Under the pieces are notes generated by a model. It made no database searches, had not been told where the DNA came from, and worked only from the letters and a program-made list of their open reading frames with translations. From contig JAJEAA010000028.1 of NCBI GenBank assembly GCA_022824365.1, forward strand, positions 369,168 through 433,167: a stretch of 64,000 bases of DNA. Reading direction: 5' to 3'. Below, piece after piece: positions 44,510 to 52,760 of this stretch. A program made the position numbers and the translations under genes. Within the stretch, counting starts at the first letter, position 1. Each line of letters opens with the position of its first letter. Source of the stretch: Anaerolineae bacterium (GTDB lineage: Bacteria; Chloroflexota; Anaerolineae; Aggregatilineales; Phototrophicaceae).

Positions 44510-44949
44510 TCCGCTTCCTGCGCGCCTTCGTGCAAGCTCTGCGCCTGACGCTGCGCGGCGAGTCTCTCAGTCCGCCGCATTACCGCCCCCTGGAAACCTG
44601 GATCGCCGCGAGCCTGGACTTGTTGGACAAGGTAGACGCGGAAGCCGCCGCCGAAGCGCTTGACCTCGCCGCCCTGCAGCTAAAACTCGACGGCCGCCCG
44701 ACCAGCCTCGAACGCTCGCTTCAGATGGTCCGCCACAACCTCGTGGACGAATACCCGCGCCTCATCCGCCTCGATGATCCCTTTTCCATGATGGTGGTCC
44801 AATCCAGCAACCTCAATGACCAATACCGCATCGGCCGATTCCTCGCCGCCGACATCCGCTTCTCCGCCGAGTTCCAAGCCGCCCTCGTCGCGCTCAACGA
44901 TCATCTGCTCAACCTGCCCCAAATCGAGCGACCAGTTGCTGAAGCCTGA
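44506..44949 (+). CDS. Hypothetical protein, helical
   Basis: The 147-residue protein is coupled by an ATGA overlap to the FAD oxidoreductase gene. It is rich in Leu, Ala and charged residues, with several amphipathic helices (RLTLRGESLSPPHYRPLETW, TSLERSLQMVRHNLVDEYPRL region). There is no signal peptide, membrane span or recognisable motif. The tight coupling suggests a partner of the oxidoreductase. Confidence 0.6.
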   Translation: MIRFLRAFVQALRLTLRGESLSPPHYRPLETWIAASLDLLDKVDAEAAAEALDLAALQLKLDGRPTSLERSLQMVRHNLVDEYPRLIRLDDPFSMMVVQSSNLNDQYRIGRFLAADIRFSAEFQAALVALNDHLLNLPQIERPVAEA

Positions 44950-45024
44950 GGCCTTCCGACCCTGCGCATCCCGCTCTAAACTCCCATAATTCGATGCCCT
45001 CGGCGCTTAGATCTTTTGTGGCTC

Positions 45025-45053
45025 TGTGGTGAAAAAATCGTCCGTGTTATACT
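45025..45053 (+). promoter_or_regulatory. Candidate promoter of the VWA protein gene
   Basis: TGTGGT (45025-45030) and TATACT (45048-45053) are separated by 17 bp, 36 bp before the ATG at 45089. The -35 part lies in a short sequence related to the GCCACAGAG repeats seen elsewhere in the window (inverted here), so the promoter may have been supplied by repeat sequence. Confidence 0.4.
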
Positions 45054-45088
45054 GCCCCTGACGCCGCCTATCATCACACAGGTCTTTC

Positions 45089-47041
45089 ATGTCATTTCTG
45101 GCGCCGGCCGCCTTTGCCGCTCTCGCAATCGCCATACCCATCCTGCTGCTTTATATGCTGCGCCTGCGCCGGCGGGAAGTGCTCATTTCCAGCACCTTTC
45201 TCTGGCGCCAGGTCGTGCAAGACACGGAAGCCAACACGCCCTGGCAGCGGCTGCGGCGGAACCTGCTGCTCTTCCTGCAACTGCTGATCCTGCTGCTGCT
45301 CGTCCTCGCTTTGACGCGCCCCTTCGTCACCGTGCCCACCATCAGCGCCGGAAAAATCGCCCTGCTCATCGACGCCTCCGGCAGCATGACCGCAACCGAT
45401 ATGGACGGCGGCGCGCGCTTCGCCGCCGCGCTGGAACAAGCTCGCCAGATTGTCAACAACATGAATCCGCAAGATGTCATTTCGCTGATCCGCGTCGCCG
45501 AAGCGGCCGAGCCGCTGACCGCTTATACCGCCGACAAGAATGAACTGCGCCGCGCTATCGATAACATGACCGTCGGGCAGGGCGCCGGCGATTGGGACAC
45601 CGCGCTGACCCTGGCCGCGGCCGGGGCGGCTGGGGCTGAAAACTTCAGCATCGTGATGATTTCCGATGGCGGTCTTGGCGCTGCCGCCAGCCTGCCGGCT
45701 AATATCCCGCGGCCGATCTACGCGCCGGTCGGGCAATCGGCGAATAATGTCGCCATCACCGCGCTGGCCACCCGCGCTCTCGCTGGCGGCGCGCCGCAGC
45801 TCTTCGCCCAGGTCACGAATTATGGCGACCAGCCGGCCGAAATCTCCCTGGTGATTCGCCTCGATGATGTCCTGCGCCTCTCCCGCAGTGGCGCGATCCC
45901 GCCGCGCAGCCAACTGCCAATCCCCTTCGCCGAGCCGATAAATGAACCCTTCGAGACCCTCGAAGCGGCGCTGACCTTTGACAACGATGTCGACGACTTT
46001 CTGACGCTGGACAACCGCGCCTGGACTGTGCAAAACACGGTGAATACGAGGCGAGCCTATTATGTCTCCGGCGCGGGCAATCTCTTCCTCGAGCAGGCTC
46101 TGCGCAGCTTGCCGGGCTTGCAGACCTTCCGCGGCAATCCGGAAAACCGGAGCCTGCCCGCCGATGACTACGATCTCTACGTCTTTGACGGCTGGCTGCC
46201 CAACGAGTTGCCGGACGGCGATATGCTGCTCGTCAATCCGCCGAATACGACGCCGCTCTTCAGCGTGGGCGCGGCTCGCGGCCCGGCCGATCATATTGCG
46301 GTCTCCGCCGAAGAATCGCCCATCACCGCTTTCGTCGACCTCGATGAGATGAGCCTGTTGGCTTATCGCGCCGTCTCGGCCGATTGGGCGCGATCCCTGA
46401 TCCAAGCGCCCGCTGGACCGGTTTTGCTGGCCGGAGAGATCAACGCCCAGCAAATCGCCATCTTGCCCTTCGACTTGCGCGATTCCAATCTGCCGCTGCT
46501 GATCGCCTGGCCCGTGCTGATGGCGAACTTGCTCGACTGGTTTTCGCCGGCCGATATCGTGCCCTTGCCCGATGGCTTGCGCGTCGGCGAAGTCCTGTTT
46601 ATCTCGCCGCCGCTGCTCGCCGATAGCCTGCGCATCACCTTGCCCGATGGCTCAACGCGCGACCTGCCGGTCGAGGACGAGTCGCTGGCTTTCACCGAGA
46701 CCGATCAGCTTGGCTTGTATCGCCTGGAAGTCCTCCAAGCCGGCGAGACGCTGCAAGCGCAATCCTTCGCCGTGAATATCTTTGGCGCGGGCGAAAGCGA
46801 TATCGAGCCCCTGCCGGAAGCTGAACTGCAAGCGAGATTGGGCGGCGGCGAAGCGACAGCCGCGGCCGATGAGCAGTTGGGCTTGCGGGAGTTTTGGATG
46901 CTGCTGGCGGCGGCGGCGCTGCTGCTGCTCGTCATCGAGTGGATCGTCTATCATCGGCGCTTGCAAACGCCGACGCTGCTGCAATCGGCGCGGCGCGGTC
47001 CTAGATTTCCCTGGGGACGACTTCGAAATTCTTCAGCTTGA
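45089..47041 (+). CDS. BatA-domain / VWA-domain membrane protein
   Basis: The protein (650 aa) begins with the BatA-type pair of membrane segments (FAALAIAIPILLLYMLRLRRRE and NLLLFLQLLILLLLVLALTRPF). The VWA domain follows, with the complete MIDAS start LLIDASGSMTATD (D95) and VMISDGGLGA. A long beta-rich region lies between ~225 and 600, and a final span near residue 612 (MLLAAAALLLLVIEWIVYHRR). It resembles Bat/aerotolerance-type proteins that pair with MoxR ATPases, but no MoxR gene is adjacent. Its 3' end overlaps the opposite-strand gene by 41 bp. Confidence 0.82.
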   Translation: MSFLAPAAFAALAIAIPILLLYMLRLRRREVLISSTFLWRQVVQDTEANTPWQRLRRNLLLFLQLLILLLLVLALTRPFVTVPTISAGKIALLIDASGSMTATDMDGGARFAAALEQARQIVNNMNPQDVISLIRVAEAAEPLTAYTADKNELRRAIDNMTVGQGAGDWDTALTLAAAGAAGAENFSIVMISDGGLGAAASLPANIPRPIYAPVGQSANNVAITALATRALAGGAPQLFAQVTNYGDQPAEISLVIRLDDVLRLSRSGAIPPRSQLPIPFAEPINEPFETLEAALTFDNDVDDFLTLDNRAWTVQNTVNTRRAYYVSGAGNLFLEQALRSLPGLQTFRGNPENRSLPADDYDLYVFDGWLPNELPDGDMLLVNPPNTTPLFSVGAARGPADHIAVSAEESPITAFVDLDEMSLLAYRAVSADWARSLIQAPAGPVLLAGEINAQQIAILPFDLRDSNLPLLIAWPVLMANLLDWFSPADIVPLPDGLRVGEVLFISPPLLADSLRITLPDGSTRDLPVEDESLAFTETDQLGLYRLEVLQAGETLQAQSFAVNIFGAGESDIEPLPEAELQARLGGGEATAAADEQLGLREFWMLLAAAALLLLVIEWIVYHRRLQTPTLLQSARRGPRFPWGRLRNSSA

Positions 47042-47918
47042 TGACCGATTCCAGCGACTTGCCCATCTCGGCATAGCAGATATTTTGCAGGTAGACATGC
47101 TCGATATCGCTCAGGGTGGCGAAGTGCTCTTCCTGGTCGCGCGCCCCCAGGACGCCGGCGACGATCGCGGGCTTGACGATGGTCTGGTTGATGCCCGGCA
47201 GCACGGAAAGCCGCTCCTTGATCGCGTAATCCAGATCAATATGTATCGACTCGGGCAGCGCGTCCGGCGGCGGCTCGGCGCTATCGCTCTGCGGATACTC
47301 AATATCGGCCAGCCAGTCGCTCACGATGTCCTCCTCGCTGATGCCCTCCAGCAGCCGGTGGAAATCGCCGGAATAGGGGATTCGCCCCGGCAACAGGTAT
47401 TGCGCGGGCGGGGCCGAGCGGACGACCAGCGTACCGTAGATGTGGCAGCGCCGGCCGAGATAACGCGCGATGTTGGACTGGACATCGGGCAAGGTCGCGA
47501 TCAGCGTGCGGGCTGGCAGCGCTTGGTCAAGGCGGACGCCTTTTTCGCCAATGTAAAGCGTGAACTCCTGGCGATACACCGCCGCAGTCAGGATATCCAC
47601 CAGTGGATTCGCGGCGCCGGCGCTCGCGTCCAGCACGCGCACACAAACGCGAACGGCATCGTGAATGCGGTAGGTCTGGTAGCCGGGCAAATGCCGCGGA
47701 TTAAGGCGGGACAAGCCATGCCATAGCGTCGAGCCGCTGCTGATCGGCTTGGCGCGGATGGCGCGGTCATGAGGCTGCTGTTTCTTGACCAGCCAGACTT
47801 CTTCGAACTGCGCGCTGACTCGGCTGTATTCCGCCACGAACAGAATGCCGTCAAGGTTGACGATCCGGCCGGCAAAGTCCCGCTTGTTCTCGAGTATGTC
47901 CGCGATGCTGGCTTGCAT
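47001..47918 (-). CDS. Hypothetical 305-residue protein
   Basis: This soluble protein is not recognised. It contains two short stretches resembling nucleic-acid or OB-type beta elements (DFAGRIVNLDGILFVAEYS, YLGRRCHIYGTLVVRS) and an acidic linker near residue 210 (SDSAEPPPDALPES). No signal or membrane segment is seen. The ATG at 47918 is preceded by GGAG with no spacer; a TTG at 47939 is the alternative. An extended -10, TGTTATAAT, lies at 47951-47959 on this strand. The 3' end runs 41 bp into the VWA gene. Confidence 0.6.
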   Translation of the reverse strand: MQASIADILENKRDFAGRIVNLDGILFVAEYSRVSAQFEEVWLVKKQQPHDRAIRAKPISSGSTLWHGLSRLNPRHLPGYQTYRIHDAVRVCVRVLDASAGAANPLVDILTAAVYRQEFTLYIGEKGVRLDQALPARTLIATLPDVQSNIARYLGRRCHIYGTLVVRSAPPAQYLLPGRIPYSGDFHRLLEGISEEDIVSDWLADIEYPQSDSAEPPPDALPESIHIDLDYAIKERLSVLPGINQTIVKPAIVAGVLGARDQEEHFATLSDIEHVYLQNICYAEMGKSLESVIKLKNFEVVPREI

Positions 47919-47982
47919 CTCCAACCCAAGACTGCCCAACGTTTAGCTTAATTATAACAGTTTTTCGCCGCGCGCTTGCCGC

Positions 47983-49206
47983 TCAGCCCAAGGCTTTGTT
48001 TAACCTTCGCGCCAGGGGAGCGCGATTGCATTTCTTCAATTCGAAGCTCTCGCAGCCGTGGAAAGCCATGAACTCCTCGATGGCGCCGGTGAGGCCCCGG
48101 TACAGCGCGCCGTTGAGCTTGACGCCGCGCTCCAGGTGCACGTTGTTCAAGATGAGCCGTTTCTTCTTGCGGTCGACTTTGGGGTCAATCCGCCCGACCA
48201 ATTCGCAGCCGTGCAAGATGGGCATGACGTAGTAGCCATAGACGCGCTTGGCTTTGGGCGTGTAGACCTCGATGCGATAGAAGAAGTCCCAGAGCATCTC
48301 GTCGCGGCCGCGATCCCAGAAGAGATTGTCAAAAGGCGAGAGGAAGAGGGTCTGCTGCGGTTCATGCGCGCCAGCCTGGATTTGCTCCAGCAAGGGCAGG
48401 TCATCGCGGTGGATGTAGGCTTGGGCATCCCAATCCGCCACAGCAACGGGCAGAGCTTCGCCGGTCTCAAGCATATCGGCGAGGATAGCGGCGGCGTCCC
48501 GCTTGGGCTGGCGATAATAATCGGCGACCTGATTGGCTGTGCCGATGCCGGTGCGCCGCAAGCCATTTTCGATAGTCCAGCGGCGGAAGTCGTCGATGGA
48601 CTTGTCCAGCGTGAAGTTGTGGCGGGCGAGGACGCGCTCGGGCAGGTCGTAGTAACGCTGGAACTTCACGCGGTGGCTGACCATGAGTTCGCCGTAGTCG
48701 AAGAGGTATTCGAGGGCGACCTTGGTCGGCTTCCAATTCCACCAGCCGCCCTCGCCGCGGCGCTCGCTCTCAAATTCCTTCGATGACATCGGACCGTTTT
48801 CGCGGATGGTCCTGTGCACGCGCTCGATGATGGGCGCCATGTCGATGTCCAGCCGGTCGATTTGCCAACCGCTCTCCTTGAGCCGCTTCTGCTGGATGTA
48901 AGCCTGATACCAGGGGTAGTGCGCGCTGGGCAGTTGGCACATGGCGTGCGCCCAGGTCTCGAAGAGGAAACCCTCATCGAGCAGGTTGTCGAGGTCGGCG
49001 GGGTCATAGAGGCCCGCGCGGGCCAGCATGACGAGGTAGTGGCTGCGGGCGACCACGCTGATGGAATCGAGCTGCAGCAAGCCGATGCGCTCGATGATGC
49101 GTTTTAGCGCGGCCGGGTCGGCGGAGGCCGGGCGCTCGTGCAAGCCTTGCTTGTAGACGCTGAGGCGCTTGACGTCTTGGCGGGTGGCGGGGATGGCTGT
49201 GGTCAT
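47983..49206 (-). CDS. YcaQ-type winged-helix DNA glycosylase
   Basis: The protein (407 aa) matches the HTH_42/AlkX family. IGLLQLDSISVVARSHYLVMLARAGLYD contains the QxD-type catalytic motif, followed by LLDEGFLFETWAHAMCQLP. The C-terminal part includes YIHRDDLPLLEQI, FLSPFDNLFWDR and GRIDPKVDRKKKRLI. E. coli YcaQ unhooks interstrand DNA crosslinks. It stands alone; the plus-strand region upstream contains a GCCACAGAG-type repeat at 49237-49255. Assignment to the family is firm, the lesion repaired is inferred. Confidence 0.85.
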   Translation of the reverse strand: MTTAIPATRQDVKRLSVYKQGLHERPASADPAALKRIIERIGLLQLDSISVVARSHYLVMLARAGLYDPADLDNLLDEGFLFETWAHAMCQLPSAHYPWYQAYIQQKRLKESGWQIDRLDIDMAPIIERVHRTIRENGPMSSKEFESERRGEGGWWNWKPTKVALEYLFDYGELMVSHRVKFQRYYDLPERVLARHNFTLDKSIDDFRRWTIENGLRRTGIGTANQVADYYRQPKRDAAAILADMLETGEALPVAVADWDAQAYIHRDDLPLLEQIQAGAHEPQQTLFLSPFDNLFWDRGRDEMLWDFFYRIEVYTPKAKRVYGYYVMPILHGCELVGRIDPKVDRKKKRLILNNVHLERGVKLNGALYRGLTGAIEEFMAFHGCESFELKKCNRAPLARRLNKALG

Positions 49207-49236
49207 GGGGTCGAGTTTAGCATGGGATTTTGTTTT

Positions 49237-49255
49237 GCCACAGAGGGCACAGAGG
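49237..49255. repeat. GCCACAGAGGGCACAGAGG dispersed repeat
   Basis: This short A/G-rich motif follows the YcaQ-type gene's start region. Related sequence occurs at 43345-43360 and 43480-43505 inside the 43.3-kb element, inverted at 45014-45031, and around copy B of the MITE-like element at the right end of the window. Confidence 0.4.
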
Positions 49256-49387
49256 GAGTAGAGTTTTTAAGGCCTGTTGAGGTCAGGACAGCGTGGGATG
49301 GGCTGGTATGGGCGGCTGCGGGCGCTATATTTCGCGCCGATGATTTGTTACAATCTGACATGGTAGCGAAAGTGAAGGTTTGTCGCG

Positions 49388-49705
49388 ATGGAAACGGTAG
49401 AAAGCATCAACCTCATCACCCGCACGCCGGACGTGCGAGGCGGCAGACCATGCATCGCCGGCACTGGCTTGAGGGTGTCCGATATCGTAGTCGCAATGCG
49501 CTATAACGACCGTTCGCCATCGCAGATTGCCGAGGGCTTTCAGGTCTCGCTGGCGGAAGTATACGCGGCTTTGGCCTACTATCACTTGCACCTTGACGAA
49601 ATTGACGCAGACATTGAGGATCAAATTCAAACGGCCAAGCGTCTACAAAGGGAACATTTTGAAAGCGGCGGAACATCATTGTTAGAGCGGAAAGCAAGAA
49701 TATAG
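49388..49705 (+). CDS. DUF433 domain protein (antitoxin-like)
   Basis: The protein (105 aa) reads INLITRTPDVRGGRPCIAGTGLRVSDIV, then AEGFQVSLAEVYAALAYYHLHLDEID, the typical DUF433 layout with a helix-turn-helix-like end. Such proteins commonly pair with a DUF5615 PIN-like toxin encoded just downstream. No such gene is present here: the next gene is FetB on the other strand. GAAGG lies 9 nt before the ATG and an extended -10 (TGTTACAAT) at 49346-49354. Confidence 0.85.
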   Translation: METVESINLITRTPDVRGGRPCIAGTGLRVSDIVVAMRYNDRSPSQIAEGFQVSLAEVYAALAYYHLHLDEIDADIEDQIQTAKRLQREHFESGGTSLLERKARI

Positions 49706-49734
49706 TTCGGCTAAGATAGAATGTGTCCTCCCCA

Positions 49735-50508
49735 CTACTCCAACACCAACTGATGCGCCGGGCTGAAAAACTGCCGATACGTCAACCAGGCCGCGATCAA
49801 CCCGGTAAACGTCGCCGCGCCCACCAGCATATACATCACGATAATCTGCAACTGCACCGCCTCCAGCGGACTCGCCCCGGCCAGGATCATGCCGGTCATC
49901 GCCCCCGGCAGCTTGATTAAGCCCACTGTCTTGGTCGTGTCGATGATCGGCGTCATCGCCCCCGTGATCGTGCGCTGAAACTGATAGAGTGATGCTTGGC
50001 GGCTGGTCGCGCCCAGAGCCAGCTTGCTCTCGATCAGGCCGCGCTGGTCGTGGAAGTCGCTGCTGAGCCGCGTGATGACCAGGGTGGCGGTGGTCATGGA
50101 AGTGCCGACGATCATGCCGCCGATGGGGATGATGTCCTGCGGCTTGAACTCGAAGACGCCCAGCAGCACCAGGGTGGCAATCGTCAAACCGGAGCCGATG
50201 CCGATGGCCAGGGAAGCCACCATCACGCCGTTGGGCGTTTGTTTGGCGCGCCCCCCGCTCGTCCGCCCGCCGATGGTGATCATCACCAGCAAGATGCCGA
50301 TGGTGAAGATCGGGTAATTCATCTCGAAGACCAGCTCGAGCGCGTAGCCGATGGCGATGAGCTGGACGAAGCTGCGCACGGTGGCGATAGCCAGGTCCTT
50401 CTCCAGGTCGGAGCTTTGCCAGCGCGAGACCGCGGCGGCGATGAAGACGAAAGCCACCGAGAGCAGCACCCGTTCGATGCCTTGCAAACCGGCGAAGAAA
50501 TCAGGCAT
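49735..50508 (-). CDS. fetB: FetB/UPF0014 family ABC permease
   Basis: The 257-residue membrane protein has about seven spans. The signature ATVRSFVQLIAIGYALE and the block SKLALGATSRQASLYQFQRTITGAMTPIIDTTKTVGLIKLPGAMTGMILAGASP match FetB. In E. coli FetAB exports iron under oxidative stress. Its ATPase partner is not adjacent; a fitting candidate lies 2.2 kb away at 52757-53500 on the same strand. A MITE-like repeat lies just upstream at 50606. Confidence 0.87.
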   Translation of the reverse strand: MPDFFAGLQGIERVLLSVAFVFIAAAVSRWQSSDLEKDLAIATVRSFVQLIAIGYALELVFEMNYPIFTIGILLVMITIGGRTSGGRAKQTPNGVMVASLAIGIGSGLTIATLVLLGVFEFKPQDIIPIGGMIVGTSMTTATLVITRLSSDFHDQRGLIESKLALGATSRQASLYQFQRTITGAMTPIIDTTKTVGLIKLPGAMTGMILAGASPLEAVQLQIIVMYMLVGAATFTGLIAAWLTYRQFFSPAHQLVLE

Positions 50509-50605
50509 GGCGCTGCCTCCTCATATCCAGGATTTATTTGTCGTTGGCGCAGATATTCTAACGCGTTGTTGCTCGTTTTTGGACATGGCGACGCTCCCCT
50601 TCCCT

Positions 50606-50771
50606 AGTAGCGCCAATAAAGTAATGTGATAAATAATGGGACTTGTAGGGGCGATTCTGTGAATCGCCCAATGTTATAACCGTGAATTTTCGGGTGACAC
50701 ACAGTGTCGCCCCTACAGATTCCGAAAAATGAGAGTACCGTCCTTTTTTGCATGATTAACTTGGTTTTACT
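50606..50771. mobile_element. Diverged copy of the AGTAG...TTTTACT MITE-like element
   Basis: This copy is 166 bp long, with ends AGTAGCGCCAATAAAG and CATGATTAACTTGGTTTTACT-type right terminus shared with the copies at 53603 and 63848. The core hairpin GGGCGATTC/GAATCGCCC is kept. It also holds an inner inverted pair GTAGGGGCGA (50645-50654) and TCGCCCCTAC (50706-50715). CT flanks both sides (50604-50605 and 50772-50773), possibly a 2-bp target duplication. It occupies most of the 308-bp gap between fetB and the YjjX gene. Confidence 0.55.
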
Positions 50772-50816
50772 CTGATGCTTCGGGGAAGGGGCTGGGGGCT
50801 GGGGGCGGCAAATATT

Positions 50817-51356
50817 CTACCAGGTCAAAGTCGGATTCTTGAAGGGGACCAGCGCCATGATGATGGCGTGGATGTAATAAGCTTCGCGGTCGATGACATC
50901 ATCGGTCAATATGCCGATAGCGCCGTTCGCTTGCTTGGAGTTGTCGCGCTGGAAGACGATGTCATCGGCTTCGCCCAGTTCGATGCCCTCGCGGACCAAC
51001 TCGGCCACTTCGCGCGGCAGAATGAAGACGGCGGTTTGCCCGATGCCGATCTTGCCGGCGCGGTCGATGATGTGGACGCGGGCGAAGCAGCACATGCCCT
51101 GCGGACTGTCTTCGATGCCGCCTTCAATGCCGACCCAGAAATCCGAATCGGGCTGGGCGGCGCGGGCATTTTCAGCGCGGTTGCGCGCGCCCTGCCTGGT
51201 CTCGTCCAGGCTCATCGGCTGGTCCGGCACGCCCGAAGGCACGGCGATGCCGCCAACGGCGAATGACTGCTCGGGGAAGAGTTGCCCGAAGGCGGCTCGG
51301 GCGGCGCGGAGCTTCACCGGATTGCGCGAGGCGACTGTGATTTGAGGCATGTCCAT
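50817..51356 (-). CDS. Inosine/xanthosine triphosphatase (YjjX family)
   Basis: The protein (179 aa) opens ITVASRNPVKLRAARAAFGQLFPE and contains VPSGVPDQPMSLDETRQGARNRAENA and DFWVGIEGGIED, the nucleotide-binding blocks of YjjX/DUF84 enzymes. It hydrolyses non-canonical purine nucleotides such as ITP and XTP, cleaning the nucleotide pool. The length is normal. The start may be ATG 51356 or the in-frame ATG at 51350. Confidence 0.9.
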   Translation of the reverse strand: MDMPQITVASRNPVKLRAARAAFGQLFPEQSFAVGGIAVPSGVPDQPMSLDETRQGARNRAENARAAQPDSDFWVGIEGGIEDSPQGMCCFARVHIIDRAGKIGIGQTAVFILPREVAELVREGIELGEADDIVFQRDNSKQANGAIGILTDDVIDREAYYIHAIIMALVPFKNPTLTW

Positions 51357-51433
51357 AATCTCCCGCCTGATTCCAGGATTGCTGCCTGGAGAAGTTCACA
51401 CATGCAATTTAACCACAAAATGACCAAGACCTC

Positions 51434-51507
51434 GTAGGGTCGACGAATCTGGTCGCCTGCATACGTTGCCTGTCGCAAGCGCGGGCGACCCAATGGCTCG
51501 CCCCTAC
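51434..51507. repeat. Short inverted-repeat element with GTAGGG/CCCCTAC ends
   Basis: The ends GTAGGG (51434-51439) and CCCCTAC (51501-51507) are inverted, and inside them GGGTCG (51437-51442) pairs with CGACCC (51486-51491). The ends are related to the core of the MITE-like copies at 50.6, 53.6 and 63.8 kb, but the centre is different. It lies in the 225-bp gap between the YjjX gene and the acetyltransferase. Confidence 0.4.
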
Positions 51508-51548
51508 ATTTCTTTGCGCTGTTGCCTGTCCGCCTCAAACTGCTACAC

Positions 51549-51554
51549 TATAAT
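51549..51554 (+). promoter_or_regulatory. -10 element before the acetyltransferase and trmD genes
   Basis: A perfect TATAAT lies 28 bp before the proposed TTG start at 51582. TTGCCT at 51522-51527 is 21 bp away, too far for an ordinary -35 box. The pair of genes downstream could share this promoter. Confidence 0.4.
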
Positions 51555-51581
51555 GATATTGCTATATTTGGGAGACGACCC

Positions 51582-52010
51582 TTGCAAGATGCCTCGACCA
51601 AGATTCGCGTGGCGCAAGCGACTGCGGCTGACCTCGTCGAATTGTCCGATTTCATCAAGCCCTTTGTCGCTAGCGGCGAGCTGCTCCCCCGCACCTTCGA
51701 TGAGCTGGAGGACCTGCTCGATACCTCCTTCATCGTGCGGCTGAACGGCGCGATCGTCGGCTGCGCGGCGCTGGAGATCTACAGCAAGAAGCTCTGCGAG
51801 ATACGCAGTCTGGCGGTTGACCCGGCGGCGCAAGGCTTGGGCATCGGCAAGCAGTTGGTGGCTGCCTGCGTCGAGTTGGCGCAGCGCGAAGGCATCTACG
51901 AGATCATGGCCATCAGCGTGGCGGAAGACTTCTTCAAGTCCTGCGGCTTCGATTTCACGCTCCCCAACTTGAAGAAAGCTTTCTTCTTGCAAACTCGCGA
52001 TTCGATCTGA
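51582..52010 (+). CDS. GNAT family N-acetyltransferase (ArgA-like)
   Basis: The protein (142 aa) has the GNAT acetyl-CoA motif LAVDPAAQGLGIGKQLVAACVELAQREG and a following CGFDF strand. The overall arrangement, including KLCEIRSLAV, resembles small stand-alone N-acetylglutamate synthases or ribosomal-protein acetyltransferases. The start is TTG 51582, which has GGGAG 7 nt upstream; an earlier in-frame TTG at 51522 lies upstream of the promoter. The substrate is unproven. It precedes trmD by 18 bp. Confidence 0.75.
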   Translation: MQDASTKIRVAQATAADLVELSDFIKPFVASGELLPRTFDELEDLLDTSFIVRLNGAIVGCAALEIYSKKLCEIRSLAVDPAAQGLGIGKQLVAACVELAQREGIYEIMAISVAEDFFKSCGFDFTLPNLKKAFFLQTRDSI

Positions 52011-52028
52011 CCTGACGTCAACGGCACA

Positions 52029-52760
52029 ATGAAAATCGAGGTCCTGACCCTCTTTCCCGATATGTTCGCCGGCGTCATGTCGGAGGGCATGATGTGGAAG
52101 GCTCGCGAGCGCGGCTTGCTGGATTTCAGCGCCCGCGATATCCGCGATTACAGCGAGGACAAACATCGCAAGGTCGATGATAGTCCCTACGGCGGCGGCG
52201 GCGGCATGATCCTCAAAGCCGATGTGCTTCTGCGCGCCATTGAAGCGGTCGAGCCGGAGTCCGCGCCTGTGATCTTGCTCTCCCCGCAAGGTCGCGTATT
52301 GACGCATCAAGTGGCGGAGGCGCTATCGCGGCAAGCGCGTCTGATCCTGGTCTGCGGACGCTACGAGGGCGTCGACGAGCGCCTGCGCGAACTGGCGATC
52401 ACCGACGAGATCAGCATCGGCGATTATGTGCTGACCGGCGGCGAACTGGCGGCGATGGTCTTGATCGACGCGGTGGCGCGGCTCATCCCCGGCGTCTTGG
52501 GCGCGGAAGGGGCGGGGCAGCGCGACAGCCATGCCGACGGCTTGCTGGAGGGACCGCATTATACGCGGCCGCCGGAAGTGCGCGGCTTGACCGTGCCCGA
52601 GGTGTTGACGAGTGGGCATCATGCCGAGGTGGCTCGCTGGCGCCGGCAGGAGGCTTTGAAGCGCACCTGGCAGCGCCGGCCCGAATTGCTGGAGCGGGCG
52701 GAACTCAGTGACGCAGACCGCGAGTATCTGGCGCGGCTCGCGGCGGGGGAGGCGGATTAG
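52029..52760 (+). CDS. trmD: tRNA (guanine37-N1)-methyltransferase
   Basis: The 243-residue SPOUT enzyme methylates G37 next to the anticodon, preventing frameshifts. [52 protein letters not shown] and [18 protein letters not shown] (the trefoil-knot SAM site) are all present, then [20 protein letters not shown]. The usual rpsP-rimM-rplS neighbours are absent. Its stop overlaps the ABC ATPase stop by 4 bp. Confidence 0.96.
   Translation: MKIEVLTLFPDMFAGVMSEGMMWKARERGLLDFSARDIRDYSEDKHRKVDDSPYGGGGGMILKADVLLRAIEAVEPESAPVILLSPQGRVLTHQVAEALSRQARLILVCGRYEGVDERLRELAITDEISIGDYVLTGGELAAMVLIDAVARLIPGVLGAEGAGQRDSHADGLLEGPHYTRPPEVRGLTVPEVLTSGHHAEVARWRRQEALKRTWQRRPELLERAELSDADREYLARLAAGEAD

Noticed and set aside
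45092..46453. 453-codon open frame on the minus strand
   Set aside because: It is a shadow of the BatA/VWA gene, rich in Arg, Gly and Gln with no domain.
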